From positions 186,001 through 250,000 of the forward strand of contig NZ_RCZA01000005.1 in assembly GCF_006438925.1 (NCBI RefSeq): 64,000 nt of DNA. The letters are read 5' to 3'. Position numbers and translations under genes: made by a program. Positions within the stretch are counted from its first letter, which is position 1. Every line of letters starts with the position of its first letter. Below, piece after piece: positions 54,307-63,362 of this stretch. A model generated the notes under the pieces. It searched no databases, was not told the origin of the DNA, and saw only the letters and a program-made list of their open reading frames with translations. The stretch comes from Pseudomonas mandelii. GTDB taxonomy: Bacteria > Pseudomonadota > Gammaproteobacteria > Pseudomonadales > Pseudomonadaceae.

Positions 54307-55161
54307 TCAGACTAAACACTGCGCAAACAGCTGCTGGATAGGCTGTGTGCGCTGGCTATAGCGCTGCAACAGGACGATCTCCCGGTAGAACGTCAACGCA
54401 CCCAAAGGGATGATCCTGACCTTCGCCCCGTACTGGAGCCAGAGCCCCGCCTCGGGTAGCAGCGACACCCCTAACCCGCATTCAACCATCTTCACGATGG
54501 CTTCCAGCTCATCCAGCTCCAAAGCCACCTGCACATCAATCTGCTGCTCGCGCAAAAACCGCGTCACAAGTCTTCCACCGAACGAATTGCGGTCGTAGCG
54601 CACATGCGGATGGCTCGCGAGGATCTGCAACGGCTCATCGCCTTCAAGGTCCGCTGGCACGATCAATACAAACGGTTCCTTGCGGATGAGCTGCGCTGAC
54701 AGTTCTTTGGGCAACTCGAACGGCGGCTTGATCAGGATCGCCAGATCCACCTCACCGGTGTCCACCTGACTTAACAGGTTCAGCGACACACCGGGCACCA
54801 GTTTCGGTTCCAGCAACGGCGCCTGTTGCCTCAGTCGCAGCAACGCCTGGGGCAGCAGTCCGGTCTGGGCCGTGGCCACCGCGCCTATTTTCAACTCGCC
54901 GCGATACTCACTGACATCATCGCTGACCGCCATGCGGCTGAAGGTTTCCAGGATTTCCCTGGCCATCGGCAATGCCCGTTGGCCCGCCGCATTGAGCAGC
55001 GCCTGACGTCCGGTGCGGTCGAACAAACGAATACCCAGCGCGTGTTCCAGATTGCGAATCTGCGCGCTGACGGCCGACTGGGTCAGGCCGATGTGCATCC
55101 CGGCGGCCGCAAACGTGCCGTAGCGCGTCACCGCAATGAAGGTTTTCAGTTCCCGCAGCAT
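54307..55161 (-). CDS. LysR-family transcriptional regulator
   Basis: 284 residues. N-terminal helix-turn-helix LRELKTFIAVTRYGTFAAAG, MHIGLTQSAVSAQIRNLEHA, then LGIRLFDRTGRQALLNAAGQ, a canonical LysR domain. The C-terminal co-inducer domain ends LTFYREIVLLQRYSQRTQPI. Divergent from the VOC gene at 55273; the 111-base gap has an A/T-rich inverted repeat that is a candidate operator. Target and ligand unknown. Confidence 0.92.
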   Translation of the reverse strand: MLRELKTFIAVTRYGTFAAAGMHIGLTQSAVSAQIRNLEHALGIRLFDRTGRQALLNAAGQRALPMAREILETFSRMAVSDDVSEYRGELKIGAVATAQTGLLPQALLRLRQQAPLLEPKLVPGVSLNLLSQVDTGEVDLAILIKPPFELPKELSAQLIRKEPFVLIVPADLEGDEPLQILASHPHVRYDRNSFGGRLVTRFLREQQIDVQVALELDELEAIVKMVECGLGVSLLPEAGLWLQYGAKVRIIPLGALTFYREIVLLQRYSQRTQPIQQLFAQCLV

Positions 55162-55181
55162 GGCGTACTCGATTGATCGAA

Positions 55182-55208
55182 ATAATTTGAGCTCGATGCA
55201 AAAATTAT
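55182..55208. promoter_or_regulatory. Candidate LysR operator, ATAATTT...AAATTAT
   Basis: Seven-base inverted repeat with 13 bases between, in the gap between the divergent LysR and VOC genes. LysR sites usually hold a T-n11-A pattern, which this can accommodate. Pattern-based only. Confidence 0.4.
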
Positions 55209-55272
55209 CGTCTTTTAATCAAAAAGCACAGGGCTAAACTCAGTCTGAATCCAGACAGTCGAGGCACATCCG

Positions 55273-55698
55273 ATGCAACTCTCCCCTTTTCACTTGGCCA
55301 TCCCGGTTTACGACCTGACCGCCGCGCGCAATTTTTATGGCCAAGTGTTCGGCCTGGAAGAAGGTCGCTCAAGCGATCATTGGGTCGATTTCAACTTCTT
55401 CGGCCATCAACTGGTCATTCACCTGGCGCCGAAAAATGCCTCTCAAGAAGCCGCGCACACCAATGCTGTCGACGGTCATGACGTACCGGTGCCACATTTC
55501 GGCGTGGTGTTGGGGATGAACGAATGGGAGGCGCTGGCCGAGCGGTTGAAAGCCCTCGACACCCGATTCGTGATCGAACCGGGCATTCGCTTTCAGGGCT
55601 TGGTGGGTGAGCAAGCGACGATGTTTCTCTTCGATCCGTGCGGCAACGCGCTTGAGTTCAAGGCATTCAAGGATGTGGCTCAGCTGTTTGCCAAGTGA
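55273..55698 (+). CDS. VOC-family (glyoxalase/dioxygenase fold) protein
   Basis: 141 residues in the vicinal-oxygen-chelate fold: [40 protein letters not shown] and, near the end, [15 protein letters not shown], which supplies the His and Glu metal ligands of the usual pattern. Similar proteins in pseudomonads are often annotated as glyoxalase or dioxygenase; the substrate is unknown. Divergent from the LysR gene. Its last 32 bases overlap the end of the convergent GGDEF gene. Confidence 0.87.
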   Translation: MQLSPFHLAIPVYDLTAARNFYGQVFGLEEGRSSDHWVDFNFFGHQLVIHLAPKNASQEAAHTNAVDGHDVPVPHFGVVLGMNEWEALAERLKALDTRFVIEPGIRFQGLVGEQATMFLFDPCGNALEFKAFKDVAQLFAK

Positions 55699-56266
55699 AC
55701 GCATCGGCCTGTGCCATCAGCTCCTCGATCGAGCCGGGAAGCTGAGGGTTGCACTCGATTTGTCCAATGCTGAAGTGGATGTCATAACCGCGATGCACCG
55801 TGGCATTGCGCTCTTTGAGTATTTCTTCGAGTCGCGCCCTGATCGCGGGAATCTCCACAACGCTTGAGCCGGTCAGCAACGCGACGAATTTGTCACTGCC
55901 CAACCGGCCGATCACGTCGCTCTCGCGAAAGGCAATTCGCAGCACATCAGCGAAGGTTTTCAGGGCATTGTCGCCCTCGGCACGACCATAGAGATAGTTG
56001 ATGTGTTTGAAGTCATCAATATTGAAAAGCAGCAGCGTTGCTGGCTTTTTCAGCTGATGGCAGACATCCAGCCCTTGTTGGGCCAGCGCTGTAAAACCGT
56101 GTCGGTTGGAGAGCAGCGTCAACTCGTCCATGCTCGCCATCTGCAGGCCCATCAACTCCTCCTCGGCCTTGCGGGCCAGGTCACGCAGCAGCTCGCGCTC
56201 CTGCAGTGGCGTGCGCAACGGGTCGGCGCATGCGCCTGGTTTTACCGGTTTGCCTGGGATCAGCAT
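55667..56266 (-). CDS. GGDEF-domain protein with a degenerate active site
   Basis: 199 residues: a short N-terminal helix ([20 protein letters not shown]), then one GGDEF domain. [12 protein letters not shown] and [17 protein letters not shown] are normal diguanylate cyclase features, but the signature is RLGSDKF instead of RxGGDEF, with Gly to Ser and Glu to Lys. Cyclic-di-GMP synthesis is therefore unlikely; it could bind nucleotide or a partner instead. No sensor domain, membrane segment or RxxD inhibitory site is evident. GGAG stands seven bases before the ATG. Confidence 0.88.
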   Translation of the reverse strand: MLIPGKPVKPGACADPLRTPLQERELLRDLARKAEEELMGLQMASMDELTLLSNRHGFTALAQQGLDVCHQLKKPATLLLFNIDDFKHINYLYGRAEGDNALKTFADVLRIAFRESDVIGRLGSDKFVALLTGSSVVEIPAIRARLEEILKERNATVHRGYDIHFSIGQIECNPQLPGSIEELMAQADAFTWQTAEPHP

Positions 56267-56340
56267 TACTCACTCCATTGGCGGGTATATTTCTTAGAGT
56301 CGTCCATACCCGGTTTGGCTCCCTGTTAACGGACCGCCGG

Positions 56341-56919
56341 TCAACTACCCACGACCGGACATGGCCCCCCAGCGTCTGCCCAGCGCTTGAACTGGGTGAC
56401 GAAAATGTCGTGCGGCACCGGGACCGGCGCCCTTCCCTGACCCGGATTCCAACCCCAGAGCACCAGTTTGTCGTCGCTGACATGCTTGATCAGCGCGGCG
56501 AAATCGCGGTCACCGTTGCTGGAACGGTCCTTGATCATTGCGCACAACTGGTCGGCCGGCAGACCGATCCAGGCCATTTTGTGCGCGGCTGGCGGCAAGC
56601 TCCAGTGCGGCGCCCCTGGCGGTGCGTGAGCGCCGTAACTGGCTGGCGGATTACTCTCGGCGTGGCAGGTAGCGCAGGGCAAACCCGCCGCGCCCTTGCC
56701 GTCCATGCCCCGCACGACGTTCATTGCGTGAGTAATCCCGGCGTCGAATTGCAACGGCGAATCGCCGGGGATATGGCAGTTCTGGCAGCGCGGGCTCTGA
56801 AAGACCTTTTGCACGGTATCGAACGCCTTGATGGCCTCCTTATCATCAGCGAACATGTCCTCGGCGTAGCCGATCAGGCCGACCAACACCACCGCGCCAA
56901 GAATCAGATGTCGTCTCAT
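56341..56919 (-). CDS. Periplasmic c-type cytochrome, two CxxCH sites
   Basis: 192 residues. The N-terminus LILGAVVLVGLIGYAEDMFA is a signal or anchor segment. CQNCH and CATCH are two haem c attachment sites. It starts 2 bases before the end of the molybdenum hydroxylase large subunit on the same strand (gap of one base between the genes), so it is the third gene of that operon and probably carries electrons from the enzyme to the respiratory chain. Confidence 0.88.
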   Translation of the reverse strand: MRRHLILGAVVLVGLIGYAEDMFADDKEAIKAFDTVQKVFQSPRCQNCHIPGDSPLQFDAGITHAMNVVRGMDGKGAAGLPCATCHAESNPPASYGAHAPPGAPHWSLPPAAHKMAWIGLPADQLCAMIKDRSSNGDRDFAALIKHVSDDKLVLWGWNPGQGRAPVPVPHDIFVTQFKRWADAGGPCPVVGS

Positions 56920-56920
56920 C

Positions 56921-59089
56921 TCACACCCCCGACAGTTGCAGTGGCAGTTCCCGCAAGCGTTGGCCGGTCAGGGCGAACACCGCGTTGGCCACTGCCGGCG
57001 CCGTGGGCGGCACACCGGCCTCGCCGATGCCGCCGGGTTTGTCACTACTGGGCACGATATGCACTTCCACCACCGGCATTTCGTTGAGCCGCAGCACTTG
57101 ATAGTCGTGGTAATTGGATTGCACCACTTGCCCGTTCTTGAAGGTCAGTTTGCTGTGCAAGGTAAACCCGAGGCCGAAGGTGATGGCCGACTCCATTTGC
57201 GCCGCGATGCTCATCGGGTTGACCGCAATCCCGCAATCCACCGCACACACCACCCGATGCACGCGGATCGCCAGGTTGTCCTCGGACACCTCGGCCACCT
57301 GGGCAACATAACTGCCGAAAGATTCATGCACCGCGACACCCAACGCATGGCCGTCTGGCAGTGGCGCCTTCCAGTTGGCTTTCTCGACGGCCAGGTTCAG
57401 CACGCCAAGATGCCGCGGATGCTCCTTGAGCAAGGTTCGTCGGTACTCGACCGGATCCTTGCCGGCCGCCTCTGCCAGTTCGTCGATCAGCGACTCCATC
57501 ACGAACGCGGTGTGGGTGTGCCCCACCGAGCGCAGCCAGAGCACGCGAATGCCGGTTTGCGGCGAATGCAGATCAACCTGGTGATTCGCCAACCCCTCAA
57601 GGTACGGACTGTCGGCGACCCCTTCGACAGACGTCTTGTCGATGCCATTTTTGACCATGGTCGCCTCGAATGACGTGCCCGCCATGATCGACTGCCCGAC
57701 CATCACATGCTTCCAGGCGATCGGTAGGCCGCCGGCATCGAGGCCGATACGGGCCTGATGGAGGAATGCCGAGCGGTAGTAGCCACCGCGAATGTCGTCC
57801 TCCCGGGACCACACGGTTTTCACCGGTGCGCCCGCCGCCTTGGCGACTTCCACGGCCTCAGCGACAAAGTCCGAGGTCGGATTGGCCCGGCGACCGAAAC
57901 CGCCGCCCAGAAACTCGGTATGAATCTCCACCTGCTCGGGTTTGAGCCCGGTGATTTTCCCGGCGACCATTTGATCCAGCGTCTGGAACTGGGTGCCGGT
58001 CCAGATTTCACATTTGTCCTGGGTGATTTTGACGGTGCAGTTGAGCGGCTCCATCGGCGCGTGGGCCAGGTATGGCACGCTGTATTCGACATCGATGGTC
58101 TTCGCCGCTTTACCCAGACCCGCCGCGACATCACCGGCCTGACTGGCCGACGCGCCTGGGGTGGCGGCGAGTTTGCGGAAGCTTTCCAGCAGTGTCTGAC
58201 TGTCGAGCCCGGTGTTCGGCCCCAGGTCCCAATCAATCTTCAATGCATCGCGCCCCAGCTTCGCCGCCCAGTAATGGTCGGCAATCACCGCCACCCCGGT
58301 GGGCACCTGCACCACTTTGTGCACGCCCGGGATCGCCAGCGCTTCGGCGCCTTCGAAGGATTTGACGCTGCCACCGAACACCGGCGAGCGCGCGACCATG
58401 GCGGTCATCAGCCCGTCGAACTGCACGTCCATGCCGAACTTGGCGCGGCCAGTGATTTTCTCCGGCGTGTCCAGGCGCTTGGTCGGTTTGCCGATGATTT
58501 TCCAGTCCTTGGACTCCTTGAGCTTGATCGACGCCGGATCCGGCACCGGCAGCTTGCCGGCGTCATCGGCCAGTTCGCCGTAGGTGGCGCGTTGGTCGCC
58601 GGCAATCACCACACCCGATTCGGTGCGAATCCCGGAGGGCGCGACGTTGAAGCGCTTGGCCGCCGCGTCGATCAACATCAAACGCGCCGCTGCACCGGCC
58701 TGCCGGTAGCGGTCGAACTCCATCCAGGTCGAGGTGGACCCGCCAGTGATTTGCATCCCGCCAAACCCGGCCAGGCCATACTCGGCGGCCGAAGCCGGTG
58801 CATGTTCGACACGGATCTTTGACCAGTCGGCGTCCAGTTCTTCGGCGATCAACATGGTCAGGCCGGTCCAGATGCCCTGGCCCATTTCCGAATGGCCGAG
58901 CAGCATGGTGACGCTGTTGTCATTACCGATCCGTAAAAACGCATTCGGCGCGAAGACATTGCCTTGATTCTCGGCGCCCATGGCAAAGCGATGGGCACCG
59001 GGGATGACAAACGCCACCACCAGACCACCGCCCAGCACCGCGCTGCCCTTGAGGAAACCGCGGCGTGACAGAGGATTGAGGCTGTTCAT
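56921..59089 (-). CDS. Molybdopterin-binding large subunit of a xanthine-dehydrogenase-family hydroxylase (IorB-like)
   Basis: 722 residues. The N-terminus carries a twin-arginine signal (SRRGFLKGSAVLGGGLVVAF), so the folded enzyme goes to the periplasm. Molybdopterin-domain segments GHSEMGQGIWTGLTMLIAEE, FLGGGFGRRANPTSDFVAEA and GIGEAGVPPTAPAVANAVFA, with the catalytic Glu in IGEAG, identify the IorB / isoquinoline oxidoreductase beta branch, which lacks a FAD subunit. Co-transcribed with the 2Fe-2S subunit upstream and the cytochrome downstream. The substrate may be an aldehyde or an N-heterocycle; the sequence does not decide. Confidence 0.92.
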   Translation of the reverse strand: MNSLNPLSRRGFLKGSAVLGGGLVVAFVIPGAHRFAMGAENQGNVFAPNAFLRIGNDNSVTMLLGHSEMGQGIWTGLTMLIAEELDADWSKIRVEHAPASAAEYGLAGFGGMQITGGSTSTWMEFDRYRQAGAAARLMLIDAAAKRFNVAPSGIRTESGVVIAGDQRATYGELADDAGKLPVPDPASIKLKESKDWKIIGKPTKRLDTPEKITGRAKFGMDVQFDGLMTAMVARSPVFGGSVKSFEGAEALAIPGVHKVVQVPTGVAVIADHYWAAKLGRDALKIDWDLGPNTGLDSQTLLESFRKLAATPGASASQAGDVAAGLGKAAKTIDVEYSVPYLAHAPMEPLNCTVKITQDKCEIWTGTQFQTLDQMVAGKITGLKPEQVEIHTEFLGGGFGRRANPTSDFVAEAVEVAKAAGAPVKTVWSREDDIRGGYYRSAFLHQARIGLDAGGLPIAWKHVMVGQSIMAGTSFEATMVKNGIDKTSVEGVADSPYLEGLANHQVDLHSPQTGIRVLWLRSVGHTHTAFVMESLIDELAEAAGKDPVEYRRTLLKEHPRHLGVLNLAVEKANWKAPLPDGHALGVAVHESFGSYVAQVAEVSEDNLAIRVHRVVCAVDCGIAVNPMSIAAQMESAITFGLGFTLHSKLTFKNGQVVQSNYHDYQVLRLNEMPVVEVHIVPSSDKPGGIGEAGVPPTAPAVANAVFALTGQRLRELPLQLSGV

Positions 59090-59114
59090 TGCTCAGACTC
59101 CCTTCAACGTGGCA

Positions 59115-59570
59115 TCAACCGATCTCGGCGGCGCGTTTGACCGCTGCGCGGATCCTTGGGTAGGTGCCGCAGCGACAGATGTTGCCGGAGAGCGCCTGAT
59201 CGATGTCGCTGTCGGTGGGCTTGGGAATTTTCGCCAGCAACGCGGCGGCCGACATGATCTGCCCGGACTGGCAGTAACCGCACTGGACTACATCGAGCTC
59301 CGCCCAGGCTTGTTGCACCGGGTGCGAACCGTCGGTAGACAGACCTTCGATGGTGAGGATTTTTTGCCCATTGGCCACCGCCGTGGCGGGGGTGATGCAG
59401 GAGCGCAGCGGCGCGCCGTCGACGTGCACGGTGCAGGCGCCACACTGGGCGATGCCACAACCGAATTTGGTGCCGGTCAGGTGCGCGACATCGCGCAGGA
59501 CCCACAGCAGCGGCATGTCTGCGGGGACATCCAGCGCCTGGTCCTTGCCATTGATGTTGAGGGTCAACAT
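59115..59570 (-). CDS. 2Fe-2S small subunit of the molybdenum hydroxylase (IorA-like)
   Basis: 151 residues from the ATG at 59570. Plant-type 2Fe-2S cluster in the N-terminal half ([20 protein letters not shown], then CIT) and the second helical cluster domain in [11 protein letters not shown] and [12 protein letters not shown]. It passes electrons from the molybdenum cofactor to the cytochrome. First gene of a three-gene operon, 25 bases upstream of the large subunit. No signal peptide of its own; it is presumably carried out bound to the Tat-exported subunit. Confidence 0.95.
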   Translation of the reverse strand: MLTLNINGKDQALDVPADMPLLWVLRDVAHLTGTKFGCGIAQCGACTVHVDGAPLRSCITPATAVANGQKILTIEGLSTDGSHPVQQAWAELDVVQCGYCQSGQIMSAAALLAKIPKPTDSDIDQALSGNICRCGTYPRIRAAVKRAAEIG

Positions 59571-59708
59571 TGCGAATGTCCTCAGACTCACGGTGTTCTG
59601 AAGGGGCTCTCGGGAACCTCCGGTTATCCCTACAGCTAAGCGCAAATTGCCGGGCGAGACCGGTTCATCGACCACCGGTCACACGATGAAGGAAATCAGG
59701 ATCGCTCT

Positions 59709-59854
59709 GTAGCAGCTGCCGAGCCCGCGAGGCTGCGTTCGGCGACGGAGTCGTCGTGAAGTCAGGCTCTGCGGTGTGTCAGGAAAACTGCGTTTGCAGG
59801 GTTTACGACGACTTCGTCGCCGAACGCAGCCTCGCAGGCTCGGCAGCTGCTACA
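59709..59854. repeat. Long palindrome, GTAGCAGCTGCCGAGC family
   Basis: Second copy of the family seen at 34037-34188, with arms of about 50 bases (GTAGCAGCTGCCGAGCC.. and ..GGCTCGGCAGCTGCTAC). The remainder of the 300-base gap around it (59571-59870) has the promoter region of the small subunit and nothing else evident. Confidence 0.9.
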
Positions 59855-59870
59855 TAGAGCGGGTGGGGGC

Positions 59871-60716
59871 TTAGAAGTCGGTGGACACCGACACTTCGCG
59901 CCACGTCTGCAACTCATCGGCGACGAAGGCGTTCTTGGCTTCGATCGCCGCGACACAGTCGCTGCCAAGCGGTAAGCGCAGCGGGGCTTTTTGCGCTTGC
60001 ACCAGGGTGATCATGGCTTGGGCGAGCTTGTCCGGATCGCCAGGCTGATTCAGGGTTACAGCCTTGGCGATTTTGCGCACCTCGCCCGCTGTGGTGTCGT
60101 AGTCGGTAATCGACGCCGGGGATTCAACCAGCGAATTGCCTTCGAGGAATTCGGTGCGGAAGTAACCCGGCTCGACAATGGTCACGTTGATACCCAGCGG
60201 TGCCAACTCGGCGTGCAGCGCCTCGCTCAAGCCTTCGACGGCAAATTTGGTCGAGCAGTAGACGCCAAAGCCCGGCCCCGACCTGTAGCCGCCCACCGAT
60301 GAGAGATTGATCACATGTCCACGGCGAGCAGCGCGCATGTGCGGCAGAACGGCGCGCGTGACATTCAGCAAGCCGAAGACGTTGGTTTCATACACGCGCC
60401 GCACTTCATCAGCGCTGGCTTCTTCCACCGCTCCGAGCACGCCGAAACCGGCGTTGTTGACCAGCACATCAATGCGCCCGAAGTGCTCAATGGCCGCCTT
60501 GGCAACCGCAACGCCTTGGGCTTCGTTGGTCACATCAAGGGTCGCGGCCAACAAACCCGGCTGCTCGCCAAAACGCTGGGTGATGCTACTGGCGTCACGA
60601 GCGGTGGCGACTACGGCGTCGCCATTGGCCAGCGCGGCGGCAGCAATCTTGGCGCCGATACCGCGAGAAGCACCGGTGATGAGCCAGACACGTTTGAAGT
60701 TTTGGGAAGTGGTCAT
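59871..60716 (-). CDS. Short-chain dehydrogenase/reductase
   Basis: 281 residues from the ATG at 60716 (the frame runs on upstream across the LysR promoter). Rossmann motif VWLITGASRGIGAKIAAAAL, the NNAG segment VLVNNAGFGVLG, catalytic Ser in NLSSVGGYRS and YCSTKFAVEGLSEAL (YxxxK). Classical SDR; substrate unknown. Divergent from the LysR gene at 60831, which probably controls it. Confidence 0.93.
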   Translation of the reverse strand: MTTSQNFKRVWLITGASRGIGAKIAAAALANGDAVVATARDASSITQRFGEQPGLLAATLDVTNEAQGVAVAKAAIEHFGRIDVLVNNAGFGVLGAVEEASADEVRRVYETNVFGLLNVTRAVLPHMRAARRGHVINLSSVGGYRSGPGFGVYCSTKFAVEGLSEALHAELAPLGINVTIVEPGYFRTEFLEGNSLVESPASITDYDTTAGEVRKIAKAVTLNQPGDPDKLAQAMITLVQAQKAPLRLPLGSDCVAAIEAKNAFVADELQTWREVSVSTDF

Positions 60717-60800
60717 GATGGCGAATCCTTGTAGGCAGTTGGGGTAAGCACAAGGTACGCAGGAACATTGGTCTGAAAAATGCCCTCGTGTTACAAGCAC

Positions 60801-60819
60801 TATGAAACTCTCTTTCATA
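60801..60819. promoter_or_regulatory. Candidate LysR operator, TATGAAA-n5-TTTCATA
   Basis: A perfect 7-5-7 inverted repeat, 12 bases before the LysR ATG and 85 bases before the divergent SDR start. It fits the T-n11-A form of LysR boxes and probably gives autoregulation together with SDR control. Confidence 0.6.
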
Positions 60820-60830
60820 ATGACGCCGAT

Positions 60831-61751
60831 ATGAATCACGACCCGTTTGATGGTTTGACCGAGTTTCTCGCCGTCGCCGAGCATAAAAGCTTCACTCTGG
60901 CCGCGACTCGGCTAGCCGTTACGCCCACCGCCGTCAGCCATGCGATCAAACTGCTGGAACGGCGCACCGGCGTGTTGCTGTTTCAGCGCACCACACGCCG
61001 AGTGGCGCTGACCGAAGCCGGCGCCAGTCTGTTTGCCCGCTTGCGTCCGGCGGCCAGTGAAATCGATGAAGCGCTGGCGGTGCTCAGCGGTTTCCGCGAT
61101 CAGCCCATGGGCACGCTGCGACTCACGGCCCCACGATTGTCCGGGGCCTTGTTGATGGAGCCGCTGATTCCGCTGTTCCGCGAGGCCTACCCGCAAGTCA
61201 CTCTCGATATTTCCCTGGACGACGCCACGGTTGACCTGATGGCCGGCGGCTTCGATGCCGGGATTCGCCTGGGAGAGTCGATTGAAAAAGACATGATCGC
61301 GGTGCGCCTGACACCTGATCTGCAATGGTCGGTGGTGGGCTCCCCGGCCTACTTCGCCAAGGCGGGAAAACCGGTTATCCCGGAAGACCTGACACGACAT
61401 GAATGCATCGGCTTTCGCTTCTCGACCTCCGGCAGCGCGCATCGCTGGGAGTTTCGCCGCGAGAGTCGGGACTTCACCGTGGGCGTCGAGGGTGGCGTGA
61501 TCGTCAATGATCGCCGGTTGTTGGTGGCGGCCGCTCGTAGCGGTTCAGGCCTGGCCTACGCCTGTGATCTGGAGATTGCCGACGAGTTGGCGGATGGACG
61601 CCTCGAACGGGTGCTGCAACCCTTCGTACCGCTCAGCTCGGCGTTGTACCTGTACTTTCCCAGCCGCACTCAGACCCAGCCAAAACTGCGGGCCTTTATT
61701 GATTTGGCCACCCGCTGGATCGCTGAAAAAGGAGGCCTGGGTCGTCGCTGA
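60831..61751 (+). CDS. LysR-family transcriptional regulator
   Basis: 306 residues from the ATG at 60831. Canonical N-terminal domain: FDGLTEFLAVAEHKSFTLAA, TRLAVTPTAVSHAIKLLERR and LFQRTTRRVALTEAGASL. The C-terminal domain belongs to the CrgA/AaeR-like group (LRLTAPRLSGALLMEPLIPL, LDISLDDATVDLMAGGFDAG and IRLGE). Divergent SDR gene and the perfect palindrome upstream suggest local control. Convergent with the XAC2610-like gene 72 bases on. Confidence 0.95.
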   Translation: MNHDPFDGLTEFLAVAEHKSFTLAATRLAVTPTAVSHAIKLLERRTGVLLFQRTTRRVALTEAGASLFARLRPAASEIDEALAVLSGFRDQPMGTLRLTAPRLSGALLMEPLIPLFREAYPQVTLDISLDDATVDLMAGGFDAGIRLGESIEKDMIAVRLTPDLQWSVVGSPAYFAKAGKPVIPEDLTRHECIGFRFSTSGSAHRWEFRRESRDFTVGVEGGVIVNDRRLLVAAARSGSGLAYACDLEIADELADGRLERVLQPFVPLSSALYLYFPSRTQTQPKLRAFIDLATRWIAEKGGLGRR

Positions 61752-61823
61752 ACCGTCGTCTTCACAGTATGACTGCATTCAAAAACAGTCATATCGACCC
61801 TACAAAAAGTCATTACGACTACA

Positions 61824-63182
61824 TCAGGGTTGTTTCACGTAAGCCGCGCTGTACTTCTGATACTCACCAAAACCGGTCACTTCTGCGGCGCCATTGAGCA
61901 ACTGCAGGCGAAACAGCGGATCGCCCTCGGGGTCCACTGCGATGACGAGGTTGCCGGCAAGCAATGGGTACTGATGATGGACTTCGACAGGCGGGTCCTT
62001 GAGCTGAAAAATGCTCAGGTTGATATCCGCCATCTCGGGGCCGTTGTCGATCCCCGGCAATACTCTGAGGGTCAACTCGCCGACACGCCGATCCTGGACA
62101 TTGCTCACGAGGTAGCGCCCTTCTCGCTGACTGTCTGCTACCCGCTCAAGTTTTTGCGCGGCGACTTTGAACGCAGTCGGCCTCACATTGATGCTTAATT
62201 GACGAGAGCCGTTGATCCACGTGCCGGTCTGGCTGCCCTGCTCGTTCGGCGTGCCTTCGACGAACCAGTTGCCGATCATCTGACCGTCGTCGTCCAGTTC
62301 ACGCAGAACAATACCGCCATCCTCGTAGGTATTGCCCACCAGCCGGATCGGTTGACCGCTGCCGGTCTTGCTGTAGCGAACTTCCCCGACGTAGACATCA
62401 CCCTGACGTTGCCACCACAGCTCAACGGGGATCTTGTCATCGAGGGTGCCGCGCAACATGACAGGCGCTTCACCGACGGGCCCCTCGAGGCGCCGACGCT
62501 CCGTCCACTGGCCGGATTTCAGTTCACGATCGGTGACGTCGACATAGCCATCAGGCATGAACGGGTTGGCTTCCGACGGCTTTTGCACCACCTCTGTTTT
62601 CTCGGCCACCTTCACAGGATTGTTGTCCTGAATTTGCCAAGTCGCGCTCTGGCGCCAGCAGCAACCGCTTTTGGACTGGGTATGCAGGCGCTTGGTGACC
62701 GGGTCGATGTCGAACATGCCCAGATTTGCGTCACGGGTCAGAGCGGAAAAGGACGTGCTCAACACGAGCGTCGGGCTCTCGGGATCGAACAGGTAGATGT
62801 CATAGGAAGGACCGCCATAGCCCGCTTCATTGCCATTGCGTACGGCAAGATCTTGTTGCCCGTCGAAATTGAAATCGCCGAACAACAGCAGACTTTGATC
62901 GGTATACGCCAGGTTGCGGTCGAACTCCGAAGCTTTGCGGCCTGGCTTGAACAGGGCGAACGCTTCGGCTGACTCGATGCGCTGCAGCACCTGCCCACCG
63001 GCCCTTTCGCGCAGCGTAATCAGCGCGGGAGCGCCGTCGAAAGTCTGGGTGGGCGGCTGTGCAAACAGCACGTCGATGACGTATTTCTGCGCAGGGTCCG
63101 TGAGGTGATACGTCAGCGGTTCGGCGCTTACGGCAGCGGCAACCAGCAGACAGGAAACAGCCAATAAACGATGGGCAACCAT
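61824..63182 (-). CDS. Exported XAC2610-like protein, unknown function
   Basis: 452 residues from the ATG at 63182. Signal peptide MVAHRLLAVSCLLVAAAVSA followed by a mature beta-rich protein. The first third has LLLFGDFNFDGQQDLAVRNG, an FG-GAP or calcium-loop-like pattern, and YDIYLFDPESPTLVLSTSFS, typical of XAC2610-related proteins. CCW near residue 177 may form a disulfide. The remaining 250 residues I do not recognise. It probably works in the periplasm or at the cell surface. Confidence 0.72.
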   Translation of the reverse strand: MVAHRLLAVSCLLVAAAVSAEPLTYHLTDPAQKYVIDVLFAQPPTQTFDGAPALITLRERAGGQVLQRIESAEAFALFKPGRKASEFDRNLAYTDQSLLLFGDFNFDGQQDLAVRNGNEAGYGGPSYDIYLFDPESPTLVLSTSFSALTRDANLGMFDIDPVTKRLHTQSKSGCCWRQSATWQIQDNNPVKVAEKTEVVQKPSEANPFMPDGYVDVTDRELKSGQWTERRRLEGPVGEAPVMLRGTLDDKIPVELWWQRQGDVYVGEVRYSKTGSGQPIRLVGNTYEDGGIVLRELDDDGQMIGNWFVEGTPNEQGSQTGTWINGSRQLSINVRPTAFKVAAQKLERVADSQREGRYLVSNVQDRRVGELTLRVLPGIDNGPEMADINLSIFQLKDPPVEVHHQYPLLAGNLVIAVDPEGDPLFRLQLLNGAAEVTGFGEYQKYSAAYVKQP

Positions 63183-63362
63183 AATGCAGAGCGTCCTTGC
63201 GGCAAACCAGGTCGGCAAGTCTAGCGGCAATCGGGTCATGCCGACATCGTTGATTCCGTCGACAGGAAACTCTTTCAACTTGTCGATCTACGGTACGGCC
63301 AGACGACCCGAGGCTGACTACGCTGAAAGTCCAGCCTGAGTAATCCGTAGAGGAGCTACACC

